Notes under the pieces: generated by a model
Told to the model about the DNA's origin: nothing
Database searches by the model: none
Seen by the model: only the letters and a program-made list of their open reading frames with translations
Shown here: positions 56,101-64,000 of the stretch, one piece after another
Layout of the letters: every line of letters begins with the position of its first letter
Numbering within the stretch: position 1 is the first letter of the stretch
NCBI GenBank assembly: GCA_964019055.1
Contig: OZ025218.1
Location: 1,943,191 to 2,007,190 of the forward strand
Reading direction: 5' to 3'
DNA length: 64,000 bases
DNA from: Anthopleura xanthogrammica
Taxonomy: Eukaryota > Cnidaria > Anthozoa > Actiniaria > Actiniidae
Program-made: the position numbers and the translations under genes

Positions 56101-59100
56101 TTCTGCAATGGCTATGGATTTGCCGTAACCGTTGTTGTTTTTTGTGGTTCTATAGAGTAAGTTGCTGTGACATAAATTTTTATTTGATATTCATGTGCCA
56201 ACCAGTTCTTGTGAAGAGCTTTTGTTAAAGTGGTTGACATATTAACATCACAATGCTATTGTTAGTAAACACCAACTACAAAGTAGCGCTATTTGCCGCA
56301 GTTTTTCTAATTTCCATAGCAGTAGTCATTTACATCTGTATTTTCGTTTGTCTAGAAATTTAACATTCGTCCTACATCCGGTGCTGTTGATACTATCAAT
56401 GCACTAGACTATGACAATGGTAACAAGTCATACAAACTATCGCTACTGGTGACTGATCTTGGAAACCCACCACTATCAAGGTAATTACAGTTAAATGAAT
56501 GTGTTCAACATCAAAAAGAGAATCAAGACGCTTTTGCGGAGCTGGAATACTAATTAATGTCACAGTGGGATTGGGATTAAGAATTGACTAGTGAAACCCC
56601 TTTTTTTCAAGGTAAGGTCGCGGCTTATTCCGTTGCCTTTGCTATGGTCTAATTAGCTGTTATCTGACGTTATTTTGTAAAGAATGTCTCGGACCCACTA
56701 AATTTCCTGGAACCGTTTTACCATTTACTAGAAGTGACAGTCAGTATAAGGGGACACAAGGACAAACGCATAGGATTACTGCTTGATGATGTCTTTTAAT
56801 TGGTCCCCTTCCCCCCTTTCGAAATTCCCTGGAACCGTTTCATCATTTACCAGAAAAGACAGTCAGTATAAGGGGACACATGCAAGGACAGAGGCATAGG
56901 AAATGCTTGATGATGTGTATTAATTGGCCCCCTCCCTCCTTTCGAAATTCCCTGGAACCGTTTTTTTCATTTACTAGAAGTGACTAGAGTATAACCTGGT
57001 ATAAGGGGGCACAAAGACAATGACATGGGTTCCTTCTGTTGGTTAATATATGTTTTCATCTGATATTATGTTCGTTTTACAGAGCAATTTCCCTGAATAT
57101 AGACGTCATCAACATCAACGATAATAGTCCTGTCTTTAAGAAGAGACAGTACGACTTTTCTGTTCTCGAGGTAAAACTATTGTAAACTATTGCCTAGCCT
57201 TTTACGAGAGAGTATAATACAGATTGTCCATGAAATGAAAAATGAATTATATGTCACTGGGTCCTAAAATACTCCTTTTTGCGTCAAAAACAACATTGGA
57301 ACTCATGCATTGAGATGCATTGAGAAACGCCGTGATCACTGAATATTAAACAACAAACATTCTTCTTTTTTTTACATCCTTGTTACGTCTGGTATTTGTG
57401 AATACACATATACTTTGATATCTTCAGGGTGATTACTCCAGCCTGGCTGTTCTGATTGGTAAAGTCGAAGCTACTGATAGTGATGCTGATGATGATGGTT
57501 GTCTCTGTGGTCAGATACGTTACAGTATCGTCAACTCTACAGGTAAAATACTGCCTGGCAATCTGGCATTTATATTTGAAATGTTCATTGATGACATTTG
57601 TTTTGTTAGTATAGTCTCTCCACGATTTCGTTATATTTTTATATCGCATGTGTGTGTGGAGCGACCTCACAGAAGAGCCCTTTAGGGGGGTGATGATTGT
57701 AAAATGGAGGCTTTCCACAACAATAGTCTCTTTCCCCTGGGAAACTAAATTCTTTCTAGTTTAAATCATATTAGACCAGATTAAATTGTTCCTGCCTCCG
57801 GTCATGGCTACCATAACGTGATGGTGCAAAGCCTCTATATGTTGGGTTTTGCATGTTTTTTAACAACTGTGATAGCACGATATGATAAATATCAATGCAT
57901 CCATGGAGTATCAATTGATGCTATAGTAGTCAACTGTACCATACTATTCGCTATTCCCTTGTACCAGGTGTGTTCAGCATCGATAACGTGACTGGTGTAG
58001 TCAGTACTTCCAGTGTCCTGGACCGAGAGACCAAGTCCATTTATACCTTGGTTGTCATGGCAACTGATCAGGATCCATGGAAACCCATGTCTAACATCAC
58101 TACTGTCACCATCCATGTTGCTGATCAAAATGATAACTCTCCCATCTTTGACCAAGTCAACTACACGGCGAAGGTTGGGGAAGACAAGGGGCCTGGGTAC
58201 CAGGTCATTAAGGTAGGACAGACAGACACATTAAACAAATAATATACTTGCTTAGTAAGGCAGGCTTGTTAGTCAAGTTATTTATACTGAAGGTTTTGGC
58301 ATGACTAGTTTATCAAGTGTTCCTAGAGGACCTTAAATAAACCTTTTTGGCTTAAATGTAATGTTTTCCATTTCAGACCACGTGTCATTCTCTTGTGACC
58401 TAGATTCTTTGTTTGAGTTGTATCCATATTCATGTGTCTTCTCATGTGCAACCGTTAAACAAAGAAATGATACTCTAGGGAATATGACACGGGGTCTGAA
58501 ATAGAAAACATTACGCCCAAGGTTAAGAGGTATATTGAAACATTCTCTTTGAGGTGAACTTTAACAAAACTTGTGGTCAGTCACGTGACTTGACTTGACT
58601 TCTAAAACTGTCGCCAACATTTAAACAACAGATAAAAGATAACACATGATTTATCATAAAATAAACAGGTTTCATCTAGTGACAGAGATAGTGGTCGTAA
58701 CGCGAACATATCGTACATAATAGTGAGTGGTAATACAGGGAAGGTGTTTGCCATCGATGAGATGACTGGTCAAATCAGCACAGCAAGATCATTGGACTAT
58801 GAAACAAACAACAGATATGAACTAACTGTGGCTGCTATTGATGGTATGTTGACTAGTATATCCTTCATAGCTGATGCGGAAGTAGACTGTCAGAGATCGT
58901 GTAACCTGAGTATCAGGCTCTAGGGGAAGGGCGGGATTGAACCTGATACTCAGGTTAGGGATCGTGTAGAGGGAGAAGCTAATATTATTTTGTCCTCATT
59001 CACCACTTTCCATACATCGGTTCACTGGTCAAACACAAAGGCTCCTCTGCCGTGTACTGGGTACCTATTGTATTATTTGTTAGCTTCGTTGTAATTTTTA

Positions 59101-60000
59101 GCTTGGAGTCTTTTGTTGTTTCTACTGAATAACGTAGACTGTGTCCGGTACACGAAGGAGGTGCCAACACAAAGCATTCAGTCGAGGCTGCGAGGTTGAA
59201 ATTTGAATAATCCTTAGAAACTACCTTGCAGCCTCAATTGAATGCTTTGTGTTTGACCAGTGAACCGATATATTGAAAATGGTTAATTGTATGCTTGATT
59301 TGGATTATACGCTATATCTCTGGGGTGAGATATGGAGTTGTTTCCCTAGGCAGGGAGACTTCGTCTTTATTGTATAACTTTGCTTGCCTTGGTACAAATA
59401 CTGAAAGACCAAATACGTAGAAAATTAAATTGGCTCTTTCTTGGTGTGGCAGAGCACCTGAGGCATGAACACAATAAAACAATAGCCAAGAACAAAGAAC
59501 TTAGAACGAAACAGTACCCTGCAATACAAAGAACCCTAACCTTGAATACAATACTTCCTGCAACACCAAGAAAGACCCAATAAATGATTAAAATCACACA
59601 TGAAAGAGATACAACTGTCTTTGAGTAAGAAATTGAAAGTGAGAAGAACCAAATTCCAAACTGTAATGCCTAATTCCTGAAATTATGAAATGGCTTGATT
59701 ACTTGGGCTTTTTTGTTGTTGTCTGCTTTTTGTAGGTGGTGTATCACCAAGAAGAACTATTGTCATGGTGTTGATTGATGTTATCGATGCTAATGACAAC
59801 AAACCAGTCTGTGTGAACAATGGGTTGACTGTAAAGATAAAAGAAAACCTGCCTGCTGGACAGATTGTTACTAAGGTATTTCATCATCATCGTTATTATC
59901 ATCATCCCTGCATCACCATCATAATGCGCCACCACCATCATCATCAATATCATCATGATATACCATCATCATTATCACCACCATCACCATCATCATCATC

Positions 60001-60082
<82 letters not shown>

Positions 60083-60095
60083 CCACCACCATCAC

Positions 60096-60134
<39 letters not shown>

Positions 60135-60138
60135 TTTT

Positions 60139-60196
<58 letters not shown>

Positions 60197-62137
60197 CCAC
60201 CACCATCATATATCATCATGATATACCATCATCATCATTTTCATTACCTTAATCAAAATCACCAAAATCACCATCATTATCATAATGTACTATCATTATC
60301 TTCATCATATTCATCATCATCATTTTTATTATCATCATCATATTCATCATCATCATTATATTCATCATTATATTCATCATCATCATTACTATGTATCGTC
60401 ATCATTATTATCGCGATCGAAGGAAAAAGGATTCACAATGAGTTTACTCATTCATATTCGAATTCGAATGCATATTTTATACTCTAATTTTTCCTTCCAC
60501 TTTCAGATATCTGTTGTAGATAAAGATCATGGCATCAACCAGAAGATATACTACAGTCTAGTAAGCGATTCATTTGCTGTGAATCACGAGACTGGTGACG
60601 TCAACACCACACGCTCATTGGACAGAGAGAACCAATCAAATTACACCTTGACAGTTATGGCCTATAATTACGATCAGTCTTCCATGACAGTTAACTGCAC
60701 AGGTACTACCTTCCTTGTCGGTCGGAATTCAGCTCAATTTGGAGGACAAAGTTCCAATTCTCAGGAGGTTGAAATTCCTTTGTTTTGTCCTCCATATTGA
60801 GCTGCTTTGACGTCAACTGAAAGGGGTATATAGACCTTTAGAACTAGAATCTTTGTTTGAGTTGTATCCATGTTCATGTGTCTTCTCATGTGCAACCGTT
60901 AAACAAAGAAACGATACTCTAGGGAATGACATGTGGTCTGAAATGGAAAAACATTACACCCAGCCAAAAAATGTCTAATGGGACACGATAAGCAACGGAA
61001 TGGTTCTTAGGGGTGTGTAGGGGAATACCCTGCTTGGATGAGTGTTATCCTTTTTTCTTTCCAGTCACATGCACAGTTGTAGGGTTAAGGCGGCAATATT
61101 TAAACACGTTTATGTTTTTTTACGCTAGTTGTGGTGGTAGTAGAGGATGGTAACGACAACCCTCCCCTGTTCAAAACTTCAAGGCAAAGTGTATCTGTGT
61201 CCGAAAGCGCTGCTGCGGGAACCACGTTGTTAAGGGTAACAGCAACTGACGAGGACGAGGCTTATAACGGTGACATAAGATACGTGTTGATGGGAGATGG
61301 GACACGGTTTGCTGTCAATGAGACAACAGGTTGGTGTTCAAGTGTCACTCATGATCAGATTTCCCTCTAATGAGCTAAATCCAAATATAGACCCCACGAC
61401 GGAATGCAGCTCAATTTGGAGGACGAAACAAAATGCTTCCAATCCTCAGGAGGTTGAAATTATATAGTTTTGTCCTCCAAATTTAGCTGCTTTGACGTCA
61501 TGTGAAAGGGGTCTATACGGAAGAGGATCTGTCTCTTAACCAGACAACATTCTTTGTACGAGTTGTATTCATATTGATGTGTCTTCTCATGCACAACCGG
61601 TAAAACAAAGAGACTATCTTTAGGGAATGCCACGTTGTTTGAAATTGGAAAAGATTACGCCCAAGCTAAAGAGGTCTATTGCATGTTTTTGCTTTCAGGA
61701 GTCATAACACTCATTTCAAGTCTTGACCGAGAAACATCCTCTCACTATGCCCTCCAGATAGTAGCAAGAGATCGTGGTCTACCCCAGTCCCTCTCGTCTA
61801 TGGTTCATTTGTCAATCAATGTTACTGATGTGAATGATAACGCACCAGTGTTTGATAAGGCGATCTACACGAGTAGTGTACCAGAGAATGCGGTCAATAA
61901 TACTCTTGTAATGACGGTATCTGCAGGAGACAGAGATGAAGGACTAAACAAGCATATCGATTATTCTATTACTGGTAAGCAAACCTGTTGTTGTAAATAC
62001 TCAATGAAAACCTCTTGGCTAGAAAATTGACAGGTCTTTACTTTTTAATATGTTGATTTTGCTGTTGTTGATGATGATATTGTTGTTATTGCTACTGCTG
62101 GTGCTGCTGTTGTCGCCTTTGCTGCTTCTGCTGTTAG

Positions 62138-62201
<64 letters not shown>

Positions 62202-63780
62202 TTTGATATTGCTCCTTTTCCTTCTTTTATCTTACTATCCTTTTTTTCAGGAGGAAACCTCGGAAATTCTTTCTCCATCAATTCCAATGGAACAATCATG
62301 ACAGCCACCCCCCTTGATCGCGAGACAACTGATCGATACGAGTTGACCATAACGGCTAGCGACAGGGGGATGCCTTCATTGAATTCTACTGTTAAGGCAG
62401 TAATAACGGTGCTAGACGTGAATGATAATGCTCCTAACATAACAAATGCTCCAAAACAGATAACCATACAAGAAAATACACCTACAGGTTAGTTCAGTTC
62501 ATAATGGTTCCTCTCTTGTCATCTGCAAACAGTGGCTTTTATAATTAACATTCAAAAACATTCCAATTTTATCGATACACTAAAGCAACCTCTGGGCTCA
62601 CCAAACATAAGGCACGGCCAAGACATAGATTGAATTGGCTTGTTAGGTTTTGAGGAGGGTGGAAAACTGGAAAACCCGGAGAAAATCCTCAAAACAAAAG
62701 AGAAACCTTATAAATTTTACGCATATATGATGTTAACCGGATAGGTTCCCTTAGATTCCCTAGCTAATAATTAAGAAATAACCTGGTTTTTTTCCAAAGG
62801 ATCGTTGGTATACCTTCTGATTGCTAACGACAAAGACCTCGGGCTCAATACTAAAGTGACGTATACAGGGTACCCAGAGCCTGCTGGGACGTTTGTTATG
62901 AACCCATCAACAGGAATGATTACGACTGTAGGACCGCTGGACCGTGAAACTACAAAAAGGTACTACCTGCCTTGAACGATTGTCTGTTTTTCAGCATTGT
63001 CTGTCTGTCTGTCTATCCGTTCGTCTGTCTGTCTGTCTGTCTGTCTGTATGTCCTTCTCTTTGCTGTTTATCTGTCTGTCTGTCTGTCTGTTATCTATGC
63101 ATCAATACTTAATATATCCCTGTGTTCAAATTTGTAGTTACAAGTTCCATGCCTATGCAACAGATCAAGGAAGTCCACCTCTAAACAGCTCGATTGTGTC
63201 CTTCGACATCTTCATTAGTGACCTCAACGACAATAACCCGGTGTTTAATCCCGTATCGTATGCGGTCAATATCAGTGAAGATGTTGCTATAGCAACACTG
63301 ATCCTGCGTGTGAACGCGTCAGAGAAAGACTCGGGTGAATCAGGAAGGATTGTGTACAAGATCGAGGCTGGTGATCCACAGGAATACTTCAGCATCGATA
63401 ACACCACGGTAAGTCTACTTCTACAAAAGGAAAACGTTAGTTGCACATAGGGGTAGGAGGGGTGGGACGTCTTAGGAAATCACGTGTGGCGCAGCGGTAG
63501 TGCACTCGCCGCACATCCTGGGGCCGGGTGTCGCGTTTGATTTGTAGCCTATTACAGTAATTCCAATATTATATAAGCTATCGTGTGACAATCCCGAGAA
63601 GAGATTAAATTTTGTTGGTTATTTTGAGTTTTTCGTGGAATTAACTGATTATGTGTATTGATATTTTCCTAGGGTGTGATAAGGAGTAGCAAGACCCTGG
63701 ATAGAGAATCGATTGCTCAGTTTGCTCTCGTGATCTCAGCAAGAGATCACGGAAGCCCTGCGAGATATGGATACGGCTAT
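45128..63780 (+). CDS. Large cadherin: cassette B N-terminus plus downstream cadherin repeats, 3' end outside window
   Basis: Exons: 45128-45224 (signal peptide), 46923-46985, 47488-47618, 48357-48413, exon 5 remnant about 48513-48581, 49164-49268, 49356-49457, 49860-49979, 50471-50549, 51074-51180, 51553-51720, 52170-52385, 54257-54508, 55013-55060, 55196-55247; then 55857-55984, 56356-56480, 57083-57170, 57428-57542, 57968-58212, 58669-58843, 59736-59875, 60507-60702, 61129-61329, 61699-61974, 62251-62487, 62800-62959, 63138-63408, 63673-63780. About 12 cadherin repeat boundaries show DxNDN-type calcium motifs ([59 protein letters not shown]), each preceded by LDRE/LDYE boxes. The transmembrane and cytoplasmic parts are not reached, so Fat, Dachsous or protocadherin type cannot be decided. 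All junctions are in phase except exon 4 to exon 5, where the 5' half and acceptor of exon 5 are deleted. The LDYE box of exon 7 reads QDYE. Confidence 0.85.
45835..46025 (+). mobile_element. Remnant of the LINE 3' end seen in cassette A
   Basis: CATTCGATGAATATTTCCAT, GGCTTCACAGCGA and AGTTCCGCTCACTGCGTGAT GTAGT match 32.44-32.6 kb. The coding tail and the (ATT)n end are missing, so it was partly deleted after duplication. Confidence 0.65.
46195..46620 (-). mobile_element. LINE 3' end fragment, reverse orientation
   Basis: Read on the minus strand, a degenerate frame contains a WNILPHSIK-like box (usual in LINE ORF2 C-termini). A 3' UTR follows with GATGAGGTCTCCTCGTTAAT and an ATTCATTCATTAATTC tail. 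It lies in the first intron of cassette B and is absent from cassette A. Confidence 0.55.
47755..48165 (+). repeat. 99-bp tandem array of SINE-body units
   Basis: CTCCCTTGTCATGACTGAGG starts recur at about 47876, 47975 and 48074 (period 99). Each is followed by GTTTTTCTCCAGGTTCTCTG and CCTCCATAAAAATCAACATA. About four units plus partials, cassette B intron 3 only. Confidence 0.85.
48513..48581 (+). pseudogene. Decayed cadherin exon 5 of cassette B
   Basis: Retains [10 protein letters not shown] and the FYNVSISE end with donor GAG|GTACTA in phase 0. Compared with cassette A (37502-37589) about 40 bp including the acceptor and the TARLTCVVK segment are gone, and in-frame TAG TAA precede it. 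Confidence 0.7.
48738..49070. repeat. (ATG)n/(GAT)n microsatellite array
   Basis: About 330 bp of GATGAT with ATCATG, GACGAC and GGTGGT interruptions. It gives spurious poly-Asp, poly-Met, poly-Ile and His frames. Confidence 0.95.
49538..49742. repeat. Foldback insertion in cassette B intron 7
   Basis: AAACCTACTAATGGTCTATT ... AGTAGGTTT ends with GATTTTGCTTTAAACATTTT / AAATGTTTAAAGCAAAATCC inner arms. The homologous A intron has only the short flank ATATCTAACTATCTTTTCTA, so insertion followed the duplication. Confidence 0.85.
50010..50395. repeat. (ATC)n microsatellite array
   Basis: TCATCA repeats with two copies of AACAACAATAGCAACATCAT, in the intron before cassette B exon 9. The A counterpart is a short degenerate ATC run (39.2 kb). 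Confidence 0.95.
50735..51043. repeat. MITE family M1 copy split by another MITE
   Basis: The left half (GACCCCTTTCACATGAG...GCTCAATTTGGAGGACAAAA) and the right half (GGCATCCAAATTGAGCTGCA TTCCGACGTGCTGCAAGG) are separated by the inverted element at 50802-50980. Confidence 0.8.
50802..50980. repeat. Foldback element nested in M1
   Basis: AAGCCTATTCACAGTTTAAG ... CTTAAACTGTGAATAGGCTT with inner GTGCGCATGCGATTT / AAATCGCATGCGCAC and AACAAAAGAAGGT pairs. The arms are almost complete complements. Confidence 0.9.
51724..51897 (-). mobile_element. tRNA-derived SINE, reverse orientation, at splice donor
   Basis: On the minus strand: GGGTGGCGTAGCGATGAGTG CAATCACC (A-box region), GGGGTCCCAGAATC (B-box region), body with GGTTTCCTCC. 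A G homopolymer (about 51751-51769 on plus) interrupts the body. Its 3' end abuts the donor of cassette B exon 11. Confidence 0.75.
52420..54065 (+). repeat. 57-bp minisatellite, about 29 units, with 570-bp higher-order repeat
   Basis: Units alternate between two types: CCCTGAAACAACCTCTGGGC TGATCTAAGTCAGGGC and CCCTAATACATCCTCTGGGC TGATCGCAGTCAGGGC. A block containing GGTTAGCTCACAG and CTCTGTGCTGATC variants recurs exactly 570 bp (10 units) later, at 53041 versus 53611 and 53341 versus 53911. Cassette B intron 12. Confidence 0.95.
54065..54235 (-). mobile_element. tRNA-derived SINE, reverse orientation, adjoining the minisatellite
   Basis: TAGGTTTTGGTTTTGCGGAA, AAAACCGGACCCGGAGAAAA and GATCCCGGAGGGGAAAGGCA AGTGCACTACCGCTAC. 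Same position relative to the array and exon 13 as the 41.0-kb copy in cassette A. Confidence 0.75.
54528..54731. repeat. MITE family M4 copy
   Basis: AGTTCCTTGCGCCATCTTGA AAGGTAG pairs with CTACCTTTCAAGATGGCGCA GGGAAC, and GAGGTGACCTTGCAATG pairs with CATTGCAAGGTCACCTC. Longer and better preserved than the 20.0-kb copy. Not in cassette A. Confidence 0.8.
55561..55698. repeat. MITE family M1, full-length copy
   Basis: TAGACCCCTTGCAGCACGTC ... GTCACGTGCAAGGGGTCTA with the AATTTGGAGGGCAAAACA / TGTTTTGCCCTCCAAATT core. TA at both ends suggests a TA target duplication. Confidence 0.85.
56690..57045. repeat. Three tandem imperfect units of about 130 bp
   Basis: Each unit has AAATTCCCTGGAACCGTTT, ATTTACTAGAAGTGACAG, TCAGTATAAGGGGACACA and TGCTTGATGATGT blocks. 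Intron before the exon at 57083. Confidence 0.8.
58365..58535. repeat. MITE family M2 copy
   Basis: TTTGAGTTGTATCCATATTC ATGTGTCTTCTC, GTTAAACAAAGAAATGATAC and ACATTACGCCCAAGGTTAAG AGGT; left end degraded. Confidence 0.75.
58890..58965. repeat. Short hairpin
   Basis: GATCGTGTAACCTGAGTATC AGG pairs with CCTGATACTCAGGTTAGGGA TCGTGT around a GC-rich loop, in the intron after exon 58669-58843. Confidence 0.7.
59008..59276. repeat. Foldback/MITE-like element
   Basis: ATCGGTTCACTGGTCAAACA CAAAG pairs with CTTTGTGTTTGACCAGTGAA CCGAT. An inner pair ACACAAAGCATTCAGTCGAG and CTCAATTGAATGCTTTGTGT also folds. Confidence 0.8.
59880..60400. repeat. (ATC)n microsatellite array
   Basis: About 500 bp of TCATCA/CACCAC repeats directly after the exon ending at 59875. 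The His-, Ser-, Met- and Asp-rich frames here are artefacts. Confidence 0.95.
60717..60830. repeat. MITE family M1 copy
   Basis: GTCGGAATTCAGCTCAATTT GGAGGACA and TTTTGTCCTCCATATTGAGC TGCTTTGACGTCAACTGAAA GGGGTATA. It begins 14 bp after the exon donor at 60703. Confidence 0.8.
60831..60977. repeat. MITE family M2 copy
   Basis: AGACCTTTAGAACTAGAATC TTTG, GTTCATGTGTCTTCTCATGT GCAACCGTTAAACAAAG and AACATTACACCCAGCC; directly abuts the preceding M1. Confidence 0.75.
61388..61517. repeat. MITE family M1, nearly full-length copy
   Basis: TATAGACCCCACGACGGAAT GCAGCTC ... GCTGCTTTGACGTCATGTGA AAGGGGTCTATA. Confidence 0.85.
61530..61680. repeat. MITE family M2 copy
   Basis: ACATTCTTTGTACGAGTTGT ATTCATATTGATGTGTC, AAACAAAGAGACTATC and GATTACGCCCAAGCTAAAGA GGTCTA. 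Again directly downstream of an M1 copy, as at 60.7-61.0 kb. Confidence 0.75.
62050..62205. repeat. (TTGCTG)n hexanucleotide repeat
   Basis: GCTGTT/TTGCTG units within the intron before the exon at 62251. It yields a spurious poly-Leu frame on plus and an Ala/Thr frame on minus. Confidence 0.95.
62580..62745 (-). mobile_element. Reverse-oriented SINE body preceded by a single 57-bp-type unit
   Basis: AAGCAACCTCTGGGCTCACC AAACATAAGGCACGGC is one diverged minisatellite unit. It is followed by GGCTTGTTAGGTTTTGAGGA GGGTGGAAAAC and AACCCGGAGAAAATCCTC. The A and B boxes are degraded. Confidence 0.7.
62997..63095. repeat. (CTGT)n microsatellite
   Basis: Imperfect TCTG tandem repeats in the intron before the exon at 63138. 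Confidence 0.9.
63482..63545 (+). mobile_element. tRNA-derived SINE head fragment
   Basis: GTGTGGCGCAGCGGTAGTGC ACTCGCC is a good A-box region and GGGTGTCGCGTTTGATTTG a weak B-box region. The body is not recognisable. Confidence 0.6.
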
Positions 63781-64000
63781 GTAAGTACAGTATAACAGAA
63801 TAAACCTTAAAGTGCTTATGACACATTTGACTATATTTTCAGTATATATTCTACATGAGGTGAGCTATTGACTGGCCAGAAAAAAAATATGTAGTTTGCG
63901 TAATGCGTTTTGAAGTTATAAAGGTTTTTCCATGCAATATGCTAATGACTGTGACGTCAAGGGTGGTAGAAATATTTTGAGGAACATTAAAAAAATTGTA

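Noticed and set aside
59765..60487. 240-codon Ser/His-rich frame
   Set aside because: Its first part overlaps a true cadherin exon (59736-59875) but the rest reads through the (ATC)n microsatellite in the intron.
63482..63545. tRNA gene
   Set aside because: A-box-like sequence is present, but no acceptor stem or complete cloverleaf could be folded; it matches the window's SINE heads.

Overview
This is eukaryotic (metazoan) nuclear DNA. It has intron-rich genes with GT-AG introns of about 0.2-2 kb, synaptic/endocytic and cadherin genes, and an AT-rich non-coding background full of small foldback elements (MITEs), tRNA-type SINEs, LINE 3' ends and microsatellites. Gene content and density suggest an invertebrate. 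I favour a cnidarian, probably an anthozoan (coral or sea anemone), but the sequence itself does not prove this. All exon models below were made by eye from reading-frame continuity and splice-site phase. They have no transcript support.

Layout. (1) 1-2271 (+): the 3' part of a glycine-rich-domain (DUF1399/GRDP-type) protein ending in a Gly/Cys tail. (2) 2.3-4.0 kb: intergenic, with a foldback element and a 5'-truncated LINE. (3) 4084-11145 (+): an M28B glutamate-carboxypeptidase-II/NAALAD-like membrane peptidase. It has two duplicated, phase-compatible first exons. (4) 11992-14084 (-): a two-exon GT17 bisecting-GlcNAc-transferase (MGAT3)-like gene. (5) 14085-15365: a divergent intergenic/promoter region. 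(6) 15366-30099 (+): a complete 22-exon synaptojanin (Sac1 phosphatase, inositol 5-phosphatase, RRM-like fold, proline-rich tail). The exon phases close perfectly to 1503 residues, and the last exon carries a CRIB-like motif. (7) 31.7-64 kb (+): a large multi-repeat cadherin whose 5' half is present twice. Cassette A (31723-41977) and cassette B (45128-55247) each have their own TATA box, signal-peptide exon and 14 matching exons. Only B is followed by the shared downstream exons (55857-63780), which run off the window.

The most interesting structure is this duplicated cadherin N-terminal cassette. Both A15 and B15 end in the same phase and could be spliced to the common exon at 55857. A and B carry different lesions in the same exon 5. 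The homologous intron 12 in both copies holds a 57-bp minisatellite fused to a SINE: about 6 units in A, and about 29 units with a 570-bp higher-order repeat in B. The same 57-bp unit recurs, in the opposite orientation, in synaptojanin introns.

Introns and spacers are dominated by at least four multi-copy MITE families (M1-M4), several single-copy foldbacks, LINE 3' ends with (ATT)n or (TATTG)n tails, and long trinucleotide or tetranucleotide microsatellites. The microsatellites generate many spurious low-complexity reading frames.
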